A stretch of 64,000 nucleotides of DNA from an uncultured Acidobacteriota bacterium. GTDB taxonomy: Bacteria; Acidobacteriota; Terriglobia; Bryobacterales; Bryobacteraceae. Shown in pieces: positions 42,600-51,645 of this stretch. The translations under genes were made by a program, and so were the position numbers. Position 1 is the first letter of the stretch. Each line of letters starts with the position of its first letter. The DNA lies in contig CADEFM010000003.1 in assembly GCA_902826605.1 (NCBI GenBank), positions 124,001 to 188,000 of the forward strand, read 5' to 3'. The notes under the pieces are model-generated. The model saw only the letters and a list, made by a program, of their open reading frames with translations. It ran no database searches and was not told the DNA's origin.

Positions 42600-43067
42600 A
42601 TGCAAGTCCCAGTTCGGCACACTCTCGCCACTCTCGCCTACCGTTTGGGCAAAGCCGTTCGCGGGGCACCGCCGGAATTTGGTGACTTTGCGGCGGGCCC
42701 CGAATTGCGGAGTCCGACGCAAATTTTGGCGCACATCGGGGATGTAATCGCGTGGGCGCTTACGCAAGTGCAAGGGGAAGAGAATTGGGTCGAGGTCTCG
42801 GCGCTCGCGTGGCCCTCCGAGATTGTTCGCTGCTTTGCCAATCTGGAAGCATTAGATCGGTATTTGGCGGCGAATGGACTCGGAGAGATGAAAGCAGAAC
42901 ACCTTTTTCAAGGGGCGATCGCGGATGCATTAACTCACACTGGACAGATTGCCTACTTACGCCGCATGGCTGGGTGCCCTATTCGGGGTGAAAACTATTC
43001 GAAAGCCGAAATTGTGAGCGGTCGGGTGGGGCCGGAACAAAGCGCAGCTCCCCGCGAGTTTGACTAA
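42600..43067 (+). CDS. DinB-like four-helix protein
   Basis: This 155-residue protein looks like the DinB/DUF664 fold: a four-helix bundle with His residues in LAHIGDVIAWAL and ALTHTGQIAYLRRMAG that form the usual metal site. Members of this superfamily include thiol-dependent S-transferases; the substrate here is unknown. It is convergent with the binding-protein gene at 43082, with 14 nt between stops. Confidence 0.75.
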   Translation: MQVPVRHTLATLAYRLGKAVRGAPPEFGDFAAGPELRSPTQILAHIGDVIAWALTQVQGEENWVEVSALAWPSEIVRCFANLEALDRYLAANGLGEMKAEHLFQGAIADALTHTGQIAYLRRMAGCPIRGENYSKAEIVSGRVGPEQSAAPREFD

Positions 43068-43081
43068 CAATAAGAGAGGAC

Positions 43082-43867
43082 TTAGCGCGCCTGCGGCGCC
43101 GCGGCGTCCACGCCACGCAGACCTGCGTGCTCAATAGCCGATTTCACCACGTCCGTCGCCAGAATCGCGTCAACGAGCTTATTAAGCGTCTCTACTCGTG
43201 CCGGATTTCCTTTGGCCACCGCTACCGCTTGCCCGGCTACGAAAAAGTTGTCGGCGACAACGCGCAACTTAGGAAACCGATCCGCCACTTCAATCAAACG
43301 CTGGCGATTAGCCGCGAAGGCCTCCAACTTTCCCGCTAGCAACCATTCCTCAAGTTCGGCAGGGGAAGGCATCGCCGTCACCGCCTCGACGCGAGTGTTC
43401 TTTAAATTAGCGCTCAGGTAGACGTCCTGCGTGTCGTTTTTCACGGCTCCAATCTTCACGCCCGGGCGATCTGCGTCTGCCACCTTGGAAATGCGAGAGG
43501 CGGCCGCCACGATATAGGTATTCGGCATGAGCAGCCACGGAATCGAAAAGTCGACCTCCGCCGCCCGTCCCGCATTGTAAGCCATGAATCCCAGGTCGGC
43601 CGTGCCGGCCTGCAACCGCATCATCACGTCGCGCGCACCGCTGGCGGGAATGAGCACGTAAGGGATGTCTAAACGTCGTGCGAGATCCTTTACCAGTTCG
43701 GCCACCGGCCCGGTAACAGTGCCAGTCTGCCGGTCAACACGGCCGAGCGACGGATTATCGCCCAGGAACGTTGCACGCAGGGTTCCGGTGGGCGTGAGAG
43801 AGACCGTCTGCGCCTCAATTGCAACGGCAAGCGCAAGAATTATCAACCAAATTGCGTGAAAACTCAT
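43082..43867 (-). CDS. Family-3 periplasmic substrate-binding protein
   Basis: This 261-residue protein has a signal peptide (SFHAIWLIILALAVAIEAQ) and the solute-binding fold of amino-acid-type receptors: VAELVKDLARRLDIPYVLIP, FMAYNAGRAAEVDFSIPWLL and IGAVKNDTQDVYLSANLK. The ABC permease and ATPase are not encoded nearby, so it may be a stand-alone receptor or an enzyme-like family member. The ATG at 43867 is chosen because TATACT lies 7 nt upstream, which would give a leaderless mRNA; a GTG 24 nt earlier lies upstream of that box. Confidence 0.85.
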   Translation of the reverse strand: MSFHAIWLIILALAVAIEAQTVSLTPTGTLRATFLGDNPSLGRVDRQTGTVTGPVAELVKDLARRLDIPYVLIPASGARDVMMRLQAGTADLGFMAYNAGRAAEVDFSIPWLLMPNTYIVAAASRISKVADADRPGVKIGAVKNDTQDVYLSANLKNTRVEAVTAMPSPAELEEWLLAGKLEAFAANRQRLIEVADRFPKLRVVADNFFVAGQAVAVAKGNPARVETLNKLVDAILATDVVKSAIEHAGLRGVDAAAPQAR

Positions 43868-43947
43868 ACGGAAAGTATAAATGCGAACCACACCGCGATC
43901 TGGTCAACTACGATCTTGCTGGGCAGTCCGGGCTGACGTGCGTGCCC

Positions 43948-44169
43948 TTAAGCCGCTGGCTCTCCGTGAAGCCTAGCAAGAGAATGCCGGACTCTCTCAC
44001 AGTCATTCCGCGCATCCTCCACGATGTTGAGAAGCTTTTTGTAATCCTCTCCCGTCATGGTTGCACGCAGTTGTGTTAGTTCGCCAACCGCAGCGTTGTA
44101 TTTCTCAGTGGCGATATGGTACTCGGCTATTAATCTTTGCTCTTCAGATGATGTCGGATCTATCGCCAT
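43948..44169 (-). CDS. Small helical protein of unknown function
   Basis: A start at 44169 gives 73 residues (AIDPTSSEEQRLIAEYHIA, then ELTQLRATMTGEDYKKLLN), almost all helix and rich in Glu and Lys. No domain is recognised. The coding frame is plausible because of the even amphipathic helices, but the ribosome-binding site is weak (GATGAG) and it may not be expressed. The 167 nt to the next gene show nothing else. Confidence 0.5.
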   Translation of the reverse strand: MAIDPTSSEEQRLIAEYHIATEKYNAAVGELTQLRATMTGEDYKKLLNIVEDARNDCERVRHSLARLHGEPAA

Positions 44170-44336
44170 GCACTCATCGTAGCTCAAGTCGATCGGCCCA
44201 TTTCGGCACGGGCCTGTAGGACTTCGTAAGATTCCATCTTGGAACAACCAGGAATTAACCGTCAGGAACTAAGGTTGACCGCAACTTGGCTCATCCGCGA
44301 ACATACAAACGAGACCTTTCCTTCGGAGGTGAATAG

Positions 44337-46304
44337 ATGTCGCTGGCCCGGCCTCCGCTCTTTGTGCTCTTTGCCGCGACTTTAGCTGCTGCCACACTGC
44401 CTACCGGCTTCACGGAAACTCAAATCACCGCCGAACTTGCGAATCCCACCGCCATGGCTCTGGCGCCGGATGGCCGCATCTTCGTTTGCCAGCAGGGCGG
44501 GGCATTGCGCGTGATCAAGAACGGCTCTTTGTTGAGCATGCCATTCGTTACGGTTAACGTGAATTCGTCTGGTGAACGCGGCTTGTTGGGCGTTGCGTTC
44601 GACCCCAATTTTGCCGAGAATCAATTCGTCTACCTGTACTACACCGTGGCTTCGGCCCCCATTCACAACCGAGTCAGCCGTTTTACTGCAAATGGCGATG
44701 TGGCGATGAGCGGGAGCGAAACAGTGCTGCTGAATCTGAATGACCTATCCGCAGCCACCAATCACAATGGCCGCGCCATCCACTTCGGCCCTGACGGAAA
44801 GCTTTATGTCGCGGTGGGCGACAATGCAAATGGCGCCAATTCGCAGACGCTGACGAACTTGCTGGGCAAAATCCTTCGCATCAACGCTGATGGCAGTGTG
44901 CCTGCGGACAATCCATTTTTTGCGCAGGCATCGGACGCCAATCGGGCTATTTGGGCTCTGGGATTGCGCAATCCCTTCACGTTTTCATTTGAACCGGGCG
45001 GCACGCACATGCTCATTAATGACGTCGGACAGAATACTTACGAAGAGATTAACCACGGAATCGCGGGCGCCAATTATGGCTGGCCGAACTCCGAAGGACC
45101 TACCAGTATTCCGGGTCAAACAGGTCCCCTCCATTACTACGGGCACGGCGCCACTGCCACTACGGGATGTGCCATTACGGGAGGGGCCTACTACAAACCC
45201 GCGACGGTGGAATTTCCTGCGTCGTATGTCGGAAGGTATTTTTTCGCAGACTTTTGCAATGCCTGGATTCGAGTGTTCGATCCCAGCGACAACTCCACGA
45301 CTGGCTTCGCCACGGGAGTGGCCGCCGCTCTCGATTTGTTCACGGACGATGCAGGACGGCTTTACTATCTCGCGCGCGGCACGGGCGCAGTGATGCGCAT
45401 TCAGTACACCTCCAATCAACCGCCACAGATTACCAGCCATCCACAGAATAAGACCGTAAGCGTAAACCAGCCGGTTTCATTCGCGGTGACTGCGTCCGGT
45501 GCTGGCACGCTGACCTATCAATGGCAGCGCGAGGGCGTCGACATCCCCGGCGCGACGGCCTCAATCTATTCGTTCAACGCCAGCTCCTCCGGTAATGGCG
45601 CTCGTTTCCGGTGTGTCGTGTCGAACGCTGGCGGCAGTACGAATAGCAATATCGCCACGCTGACTGTGCTCGCGAATCTTCGGCCCACCGGACAGATCGT
45701 GACGCCTGTGGCGAATACCTTCTATTCAGCTGGCACAATAATAGCTTTTTCCGGAACCGGGACAGATCCCGAAGACGGGCCTCTGCCCGCCAGTGCCTTT
45801 ACCTGGAGAGTGGACTTCCATCACGCCAACCACGTCCATCCCCACATGCCGGATACCACCGGAATCACCGCCGGTTCCTTCGCCATTCCGAACATGGGAG
45901 AGACGGCAGTGAACGTGTTCTATCGAATCTATCTCACGGTTCGCGATGCGGGCGGCTTGACACATACGAGCATTGTGGACCTCAATCCGCGCGTGGTGAC
46001 GTTGACGCTTTGGACTAACTATTCGGGACTGGCACTAACGCTGGACGGCCAACCCGTGACGTCTCCGTTCGCGTCTCAGAGTGTTGTGGGAATGATCCGC
46101 ACCATCGGTGCTCCAACACCACAAGCACTCGGCTCCCGGAGCTATGAATTTCAGGGATGGTTTGATCGAGGCGCCATCGTGCACAACGTCATAACGCCGC
46201 CGACAAATCGGACGTATTTCGCTAAGTTCCGCCGTTCGCGCGGTTCGGGACAGGCAGCCGTGGAATCGCCCAGGCGTGGCAATCCTACTCCCCGCGAAAA
46301 TTAG
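44337..46304 (+). CDS. Secreted glucose/sorbosone dehydrogenase-like protein with Ig-like domain
   Basis: This 655-residue protein has a signal peptide and a six-bladed propeller of the GSDH/PQQ-sugar-dehydrogenase type (residues about 25-360: NPTAMALAPDGRIFVCQQ, GLLGVAFDPNF, NHNGRAIHFGPDGKLYVAVGDN, WALGLRNPF). An Ig-like domain (about 365-450: ITSHPQNKTVSVNQPVSFAV) and a further beta-rich module with H-rich segment HHANHVHPHMP follow. GGAGG lies 7 nt before the ATG. It probably oxidises sugars in the periplasm or outside the cell with PQQ as cofactor; the substrate is not known. Confidence 0.88.
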   Translation: MSLARPPLFVLFAATLAAATLPTGFTETQITAELANPTAMALAPDGRIFVCQQGGALRVIKNGSLLSMPFVTVNVNSSGERGLLGVAFDPNFAENQFVYLYYTVASAPIHNRVSRFTANGDVAMSGSETVLLNLNDLSAATNHNGRAIHFGPDGKLYVAVGDNANGANSQTLTNLLGKILRINADGSVPADNPFFAQASDANRAIWALGLRNPFTFSFEPGGTHMLINDVGQNTYEEINHGIAGANYGWPNSEGPTSIPGQTGPLHYYGHGATATTGCAITGGAYYKPATVEFPASYVGRYFFADFCNAWIRVFDPSDNSTTGFATGVAAALDLFTDDAGRLYYLARGTGAVMRIQYTSNQPPQITSHPQNKTVSVNQPVSFAVTASGAGTLTYQWQREGVDIPGATASIYSFNASSSGNGARFRCVVSNAGGSTNSNIATLTVLANLRPTGQIVTPVANTFYSAGTIIAFSGTGTDPEDGPLPASAFTWRVDFHHANHVHPHMPDTTGITAGSFAIPNMGETAVNVFYRIYLTVRDAGGLTHTSIVDLNPRVVTLTLWTNYSGLALTLDGQPVTSPFASQSVVGMIRTIGAPTPQALGSRSYEFQGWFDRGAIVHNVITPPTNRTYFAKFRRSRGSGQAAVESPRRGNPTPREN

Positions 46305-46350
46305 TAACGGGTTTCCGGCGCATTGCAGCCGTCATGGGCTATAAAGGGAT

Positions 46351-47001
46351 GTGGGTCTTCGCACGAATCTCGGAGCTGTCGCCACCGATTGGGACGAGTA
46401 CTACAAGTCTGCTCCCGCTACGGCAAAACTGACCCGAAAATATACGTCAGCAACGTTGCTAAAACTGATGCGGAGTTACACGAAATTAGGTTCAGGCGCT
46501 CCTGCCACCATCCTGGAATTCGGTGGCGCCAATAGCTGTTTTCTGGACAAGATCGTTCAGGAATTTTCTCCAGCCGCCTACCATGTGATTGACACAAATG
46601 CCTATGGCCTGGACCTGCTCCGTCAACGTTTGTCCCCAAGCTCCGCAGTTCACCTGCATCAGGCCAGCATTTTGGATCGGGGAATTGTGAACTTGAAAGC
46701 GGATGTGGTTTTCAGCGTGGGACTTATTGAGCATTTCGAAAAACAGGGAACCGCGAAGGCGGTCGAAGCGCATCTAGATTGCCTCAATCCTGGAGGCTGC
46801 GCGATCATTACCTTCCCCACGCCCACCTGGCTGTATCGCGCCGCGCGCGGAGTGGCGGAAGCTGCCGGTGCCTGGAAATTCCACGATGAGCGTCCGCTAC
46901 AACCCGATGAAATTCTGCGCGTGCTTGGCAATCGCGAGATCCTCCACCAGGAAACGCTGTGGCCGTTGGTATTTACTCAGCATCTCCTGGTGTGCCGGTG
47001 A
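46351..47001 (+). CDS. SAM-dependent methyltransferase
   Basis: A GTG start gives 216 residues with motif I ILEFGGANSCFLDKIVQ, VIDTNAYGLDLLRQRL, DVVFSVGLIEHFEKQGTAK and NPGGCAIITFPTP, of the Methyltransf-11/23 type. The substrate is not known. TATAAA at 46340-46345 lies 5 nt before the GTG, suggesting a leaderless mRNA, although AAGGGAT overlaps the same stretch and could act as ribosome-binding site. Confidence 0.83.
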   Translation: MGLRTNLGAVATDWDEYYKSAPATAKLTRKYTSATLLKLMRSYTKLGSGAPATILEFGGANSCFLDKIVQEFSPAAYHVIDTNAYGLDLLRQRLSPSSAVHLHQASILDRGIVNLKADVVFSVGLIEHFEKQGTAKAVEAHLDCLNPGGCAIITFPTPTWLYRAARGVAEAAGAWKFHDERPLQPDEILRVLGNREILHQETLWPLVFTQHLLVCR

Positions 47002-47016
47002 GTTAAAATTGCCAGC

Positions 47017-47328
47017 ATGATCAAAGTCAGCGTGCTCTATCCTAATCAGGAAGGCAAGACCTTCAACATGGATTACTACCTGAACACCCACATGCCGATG
47101 GTGGCTGCCCGCCTGACCCCCGCTTGCAAAGGAATTTCGGTGGAGCAGGGCATTTCGGGAGGCCTACGGGGTACCGCGCCGGCTTATTTGGCGCTGGCTC
47201 ACCTGTTGTTCGATTCAGTCCAGGCGTTTGAATCTGCTTTTGTCTCCCACGCAAGCGAAATCATGGCCGACATCCCTAATTACACAGCCATTGAACCAAT
47301 ACTTCAGGTCAGCGAAGTGAAGATGTGA
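47017..47328 (+). CDS. EthD-family protein
   Basis: This 103-residue protein matches the EthD dimeric alpha+beta barrel: IKVSVLYPNQEGKTFNMDYY, HMPMVAARLTP and the C-terminal FVSHASEIMADIPNYTAIEP. EthD-like proteins are small barrels whose enzymatic role is mostly unknown. TAAAAT at 47004-47009 lies 7 nt before the ATG with no Shine-Dalgarno sequence, so the mRNA may be leaderless. Confidence 0.9.
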   Translation: MIKVSVLYPNQEGKTFNMDYYLNTHMPMVAARLTPACKGISVEQGISGGLRGTAPAYLALAHLLFDSVQAFESAFVSHASEIMADIPNYTAIEPILQVSEVKM

Positions 47329-47357
47329 AGTATCCCGGTCTATGCTAGGTGATAGCT

Positions 47358-47975
47358 ATGAGTTGGTTGTTGCCGGGTCTCCTGTGCTCCTTCGCCTTAA
47401 CAGCGCTTGGGCAAGACAATATTCGGAATATCGATTTCGCGAACTTCGATTATCCATGGGTTGATCCGCTTGGCGCACTGCGAGTGCGCGTCACCAACGG
47501 ACAATGGAGGGAGCCAGATATCGAGCTGTTAACAGACGACAATGACGCCACTTTCGTGCCGCCTTTCGCCGGTCTTACCCTGGAGGAGATTGTTTATGCA
47601 GACCTCACGGGTGATTTCAGGCACGAGGCAATCGTCGTGCTTCGATACGACACGGGAGGGACGGCCTACAATTACTACCTCTATATTTACACAGAGGGGG
47701 AAAACGGTCCGCAATTGATAGACTCTATCGGCACGGGAGAACGTGCATACGGTGGGCTCTACCGTGTGTATGCCGAGCGCAACCGGATGGTTGTGGAGGT
47801 CTATGACGGGGACAAGCAGGTGGGTGCTTGTTGCTCGAGCGGTTTGATTCGCACACGCTATCGCTGGAACGGGAAGAAATTCGTGGCTGTCGGCAAATCG
47901 GAGCGAGGTACGCCGAAAACCGTAAGTCGACGGCGTGTAAATCCTTTTGGAACGCCGTTGGATCAACTGCATTGA
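47358..47975 (+). CDS. Secreted protein of unknown function with VCBS-like motif
   Basis: This 205-residue protein has a signal peptide (LLPGLLCSFALTALGQ) and a beta-rich mature part with the motif EIVYADLTGDFRHEAIVVLRY, which resembles the DLxGDxxxEAIV pattern of FG-GAP/VCBS-type repeats, and a Cys pair (GACC). AGGTGA lies upstream of the ATG at 47358. No function can be given. The protein at 54437 has a similar layout. Confidence 0.8.
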   Translation: MSWLLPGLLCSFALTALGQDNIRNIDFANFDYPWVDPLGALRVRVTNGQWREPDIELLTDDNDATFVPPFAGLTLEEIVYADLTGDFRHEAIVVLRYDTGGTAYNYYLYIYTEGENGPQLIDSIGTGERAYGGLYRVYAERNRMVVEVYDGDKQVGACCSSGLIRTRYRWNGKKFVAVGKSERGTPKTVSRRRVNPFGTPLDQLH

Positions 47976-48037
47976 CTACTCTCTGAACAATCGATATTGC
48001 ATCCCTACCCCGTCAGCCCGCACAATAGAGAATTCCT

Positions 48038-48538
48038 ATGAGTTCTCAGGCCCCCGATCCACTGGTTGGCGTCATCATGGGCAGCAAGTCCGATTGGGAC
48101 ACCATGCGCCACACGGCGGAGATCCTTACTCGCTTCGGCGTGCCACACGAGTGCAGAATTGTCTCCGCTCACCGGACGCCGCTGTGGATGACCGAGTATG
48201 CCATGGCCGCCGAGCAGCGCGGCATGGAAGTGATCATCGCCGGCGCGGGCGGTGCGGCTCACCTGCCCGGCATGGTGGCGGCGCACAGCATCCTGCCGGT
48301 ACTTGGCGTGCCGATTGAAAGCCACGCTCTGAAGGGTATGGACTCGCTGCTCTCCATCGCGCAGATGCCCGGCGGCGTGCCGGTCGGCACTCTTGCCATC
48401 GGGAAAGCGGGCGCGATTAACGCGGCTCTGCTGGCCGTGGAAATCCTGGCCACGCATCACATAGAGCTGCGCGATAAACTGCGCGTATTCCGCTCCGAAC
48501 AAACGCAGAAAGTTCTCAGCGATACTCTTGATGATTGA
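48038..48538 (+). CDS. purE: N5-carboxyaminoimidazole ribonucleotide mutase
   Basis: This 166-residue enzyme of purine synthesis has the signature [27 protein letters not shown] and [17 protein letters not shown] of class I PurE. It moves the carboxyl group of N5-CAIR to form CAIR. GAGA lies before the ATG. It overlaps purK by 8 nt, so the two are cotranslated. Confidence 0.97.
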   Translation: MSSQAPDPLVGVIMGSKSDWDTMRHTAEILTRFGVPHECRIVSAHRTPLWMTEYAMAAEQRGMEVIIAGAGGAAHLPGMVAAHSILPVLGVPIESHALKGMDSLLSIAQMPGGVPVGTLAIGKAGAINAALLAVEILATHHIELRDKLRVFRSEQTQKVLSDTLDD

Positions 48539-49667
48539 ACCCATTCTCCCGGGCTCCGCCGTCGGGGTCCTCGGCAGCGGCCAATTGGGTCGCATGTTCG
48601 CCATCGCGGCGCGGCGCATGGGATACCGCGTTCACACCTTTTCTCCGGATTCCGATACGCCCACCGGCCAGGTTTCCGATGTCGAGATCACCGCGCCCTA
48701 TGAAGATCTGGACGCTATTCGTAAGTTCGCGCAATCCGTGCGCGTAGTGACGTTTGAATTTGAAAACGTGCCTTCCGCCGCCGCTGCCACCGCAGCTGAG
48801 TTCGCGCCGGTCCGGCCGGCGGGATCGGTATTACATGTCGCGCAAAACCGCATCCGCGAAAAAGCGTTTCTGGCGAAGGCCGGTCTCCCGGTCACGCCGT
48901 TTCGCACGGTGGAATCGGCGGAGGATCTGGCACGCGCAGTAACCGAAATCGGCTGTCCCGCAGTACTGAAAACGGCTGCATCCGGCTACGACGGCAAAGG
49001 CCAGGTCCGTGTCGTTTCAGTCGATCAGTCCGAGGCGGCGTGGATCTCCATCGGCCGCGAACCCGCCGTGTACGAGAAGTTTATCGCCTTCGATCGCGAG
49101 GTCTCCGTCATCGCGGCGCGCAGCGTGGATGGCAGCGTCGCGGACTACGGCGTCGTCGAGAATCGCCACGCCAATCACATCCTGGACGTTTCCATTTGTC
49201 CCGCGCGCGTTCCGCACCCCGCCGCCGCGCGTGCACGGGAGATCGCCCACGCTGTGCTCGAAGCGCTGGATGTGGTCGGCGTCATGTGCGTCGAATTCTT
49301 CGTCGAGCCGGACGGAGGCCTATATATCAATGAACTCGCCCCGCGGCCGCACAACTCCGGGCACTTCACCTTTGACGCCTCGATCACCAGTCAGTTCGAG
49401 CAGCAACTGCGCGCTGTGTGCGGCTTGCCACTTGGCTCTACCGAGTTGTTGAGGCCAGCGGCGATGGCCAATCTCTTGGGAGACCTGTGGGCGCAACGCG
49501 AACCCAAGTGGGCAGCCGCGCTCGCGCATCCCGATGTGAAGTTGCACCTCTACGGCAAGCTGAACCCGCGTAAAGGCCGCAAAATGGGCCACTTGACTGC
49601 GCTTGCGCAGGACGCGGAAAGTGCTCTTTCCATGGTCTTGAACGCCCGCGCCGCGCTGCTTGCATAA
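48531..49667 (+). CDS. purK: N5-carboxyaminoimidazole ribonucleotide synthase
   Basis: This 378-residue ATP-grasp enzyme has the N-terminal nucleotide fold [38 protein letters not shown] and EVSVIAARS, and [26 protein letters not shown] at the active site. It makes N5-CAIR from AIR, ATP and bicarbonate for PurE. The ATG at 48531 lies inside the end of purE. The purE-purK order is the usual bacterial one. Confidence 0.97.
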   Translation: MIEPILPGSAVGVLGSGQLGRMFAIAARRMGYRVHTFSPDSDTPTGQVSDVEITAPYEDLDAIRKFAQSVRVVTFEFENVPSAAAATAAEFAPVRPAGSVLHVAQNRIREKAFLAKAGLPVTPFRTVESAEDLARAVTEIGCPAVLKTAASGYDGKGQVRVVSVDQSEAAWISIGREPAVYEKFIAFDREVSVIAARSVDGSVADYGVVENRHANHILDVSICPARVPHPAAARAREIAHAVLEALDVVGVMCVEFFVEPDGGLYINELAPRPHNSGHFTFDASITSQFEQQLRAVCGLPLGSTELLRPAAMANLLGDLWAQREPKWAAALAHPDVKLHLYGKLNPRKGRKMGHLTALAQDAESALSMVLNARAALLA

Positions 49668-49674
49668 TTGTACA

Positions 49675-50406
49675 ATGGCCGCGCCGAAAATCAGCGAAGC
49701 CGAACAGGTGAAGAGCTGGCTCAGAGCGGCGAGGTCGGTCGCAGTGCTCACGGGTGCGGGTATTTCAGCTGAAAGCGGCATCCCCACGTTTCGCGGCGAC
49801 GGTGGCCTGTGGAATAATTTTCGTGCGGAAGATCTGGCGACCCCCGAAGCCTTCGCCCATGACCCAGGACTCGTGTGGGAATGGTATGACTGGCGTCGCG
49901 GCCTGATCGCTGCCGCGGAACCGAATGCGGGACACAGCGCACTCGCGCAAATGGAACGTACGGTGCCACGATTCACCCTGATCACGCAGAACGTGGACGG
50001 CCTGCACGACCGCGCCGGGAGCGTGAGCATCCTCAAACTCCACGGCGATATTTGGACCCTCCGTTGCACCGCGTGTGAGCGCGAAAGAAATGACCCGCGC
50101 CCCCATATCGAAGTCCTGCCGCCCAAGTGTTTCTGCGGCGGGGTGGAGCGTCCCGGTGTTGTCTGGTTCGGCGAAGGCCTGCCCGGCGCCACTTGGGACG
50201 AGGCTGTCTTGTCGGCAAGGGAGTCCGATTTGTTCCTGGTGATCGGCACGTCGGCGCTCGTTCACCCTGCTGCCGGCTTGGTGCATCTGGCCAAGAGCGA
50301 AGGCGCGAAGGTGGTGGAGATCAACGTCGCCGAGACAACAGTCTCTTCCACCGTCGATCTGTGCTGGCGCGCCCCCGCCGCTCAGGCGTTGCCTCTATTG
50401 TTGTAG
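49675..50406 (+). CDS. cobB: NAD-dependent protein deacylase (class III sirtuin)
   Basis: This 243-residue sirtuin has GAGISAESGIPTFRG, TQNVDGLHDRAG, the catalytic LHGDIW and Zn-binding Cys pairs (CTAC and CFC). The WEWYDWRR segment contains the Y-x-x-R motif of SIRT5-like enzymes that remove succinyl and malonyl groups. It starts 7 nt after purK; CATAAT at 49663-49668 lies 6 nt before the ATG, so it may also have its own leaderless transcript. Confidence 0.93.
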   Translation: MAAPKISEAEQVKSWLRAARSVAVLTGAGISAESGIPTFRGDGGLWNNFRAEDLATPEAFAHDPGLVWEWYDWRRGLIAAAEPNAGHSALAQMERTVPRFTLITQNVDGLHDRAGSVSILKLHGDIWTLRCTACERERNDPRPHIEVLPPKCFCGGVERPGVVWFGEGLPGATWDEAVLSARESDLFLVIGTSALVHPAAGLVHLAKSEGAKVVEINVAETTVSSTVDLCWRAPAAQALPLLL

Positions 50407-50475
50407 CCGAACCCGACGCTGCGAGGGGCGTCGTCTGCGACAATAGGAATGCGCGGCCCAGCGCACAAATCAATC

Positions 50476-51639
50476 ATGAAAGTCTGTTACTTCGACGCAT
50501 TTTCCGGCATCAGCGGCGACATGACTGTCGGCGCACTGGTGGACGCCGGCGCCGCGTCTGACGCATTGGTTGACGCCCTGCGCAGCCTCGATATGAACGC
50601 ACAATTTGAAATCGAGAAGACCAAGCGCGGCGGGGTTACCGCATCCAAATTCCATGTGCGTTTCGAACAACAGGGGCATCCGCACCGCCATCTGAAACCC
50701 ATCCTCGGCATGATCGATAAAGCGCCGATCTCGGACCGTGCCAAAGCAAACGCATCGAACGTATTCCGCCGTTTGGGCGCCGCGGAAGCACGTGTCCACG
50801 GCGTGCCGGTCGAGAAGGTTCATTTTCACGAAGTAGGCGCGATCGATTCCATTTCCGACATCGTTGGCGCATGCATCGCGCTCGACCTGCTCGGGGTGGA
50901 GGAAGTACACACCTCCGCGATCAATGTGGGTAGCGGCACGGTCAGCACCGAGCACGGTATTCTGCCAGTTCCCGCGCCCGCCACCGCTGCCCTGCTGGAA
51001 GGTAAGCCGATATACGCGCGCGGTCCAGCGGTGGAATTGACCACGCCAACGGGTGCGGCGCTAGCAACCACGCTCTCCGCCAGTTTCGGGGTCTTGCCGG
51101 CCATGCGTATCGCGAGCATTGGCTACGGTGCGGGCGACCGCGAGTTTTCCGAGCACCCCAACGTCCTGCGCGTTCTTATCGGCGAAAAAACTACTGCGAC
51201 GGAAGCTACGCTCGTCAGTGTGATCGAGGCGAATATCGACGATTCCAGTCCGCAGGTGCTCGGCTACGCGCTGGAGCGCCTTCTCGGAGCGGGCGCTCTG
51301 GACGCTTCTTTCTCACCGCTCCAGATGAAGAAAAATCGCCCCGGATCTCTGCTCCGCATCATTGCGCATCCGCACGACCAGGAACGTCTCTCCGCCATCG
51401 TATTCGCGGAAACGTCCACGTTGGGCCTGCGCATTTACTCCGCGGAGCGCCGGGTGGAAGAACGCCGCGTTGTCGAAGTGGATACCGAATTCGGCAAAGT
51501 GCGCGTCAAGGTTTCCGGTCACGGGTCATTCGCACCCGAATATGAAGACTGCCGCGCCATCGCCGCCCGCACCGGCACGCCGCTGCCGAAGGTACTGGCC
51601 GCCGCGCAGGAAGCTTTTTTGAAAACGACGCGTCTCTGA
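50476..51639 (+). CDS. larC: Nickel pincer cofactor biosynthesis protein LarC
   Basis: This 387-residue protein carries the LarC signature: CYFDAFSGISGDMTVGALVDAG, EKVHFHEVGAIDSISDIVG and EANIDDSSPQVLGYALE. LarC inserts nickel into the pincer cofactor of lactate racemase (LarA) and related enzymes. It is one uninterrupted frame, unlike lactobacilli where larC is split by a programmed frameshift. larA, larB and larE are not in this window. It starts 70 nt after cobB and is 6 nt upstream of metG. Confidence 0.93.
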   Translation: MKVCYFDAFSGISGDMTVGALVDAGAASDALVDALRSLDMNAQFEIEKTKRGGVTASKFHVRFEQQGHPHRHLKPILGMIDKAPISDRAKANASNVFRRLGAAEARVHGVPVEKVHFHEVGAIDSISDIVGACIALDLLGVEEVHTSAINVGSGTVSTEHGILPVPAPATAALLEGKPIYARGPAVELTTPTGAALATTLSASFGVLPAMRIASIGYGAGDREFSEHPNVLRVLIGEKTTATEATLVSVIEANIDDSSPQVLGYALERLLGAGALDASFSPLQMKKNRPGSLLRIIAHPHDQERLSAIVFAETSTLGLRIYSAERRVEERRVVEVDTEFGKVRVKVSGHGSFAPEYEDCRAIAARTGTPLPKVLAAAQEAFLKTTRL

Positions 51640-51645
51640 TTTCCA

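Noticed and set aside
50476..51639. Programmed frameshift in larC as in lactobacilli
   Set aside because: The gene is one uninterrupted frame with both halves of the protein.
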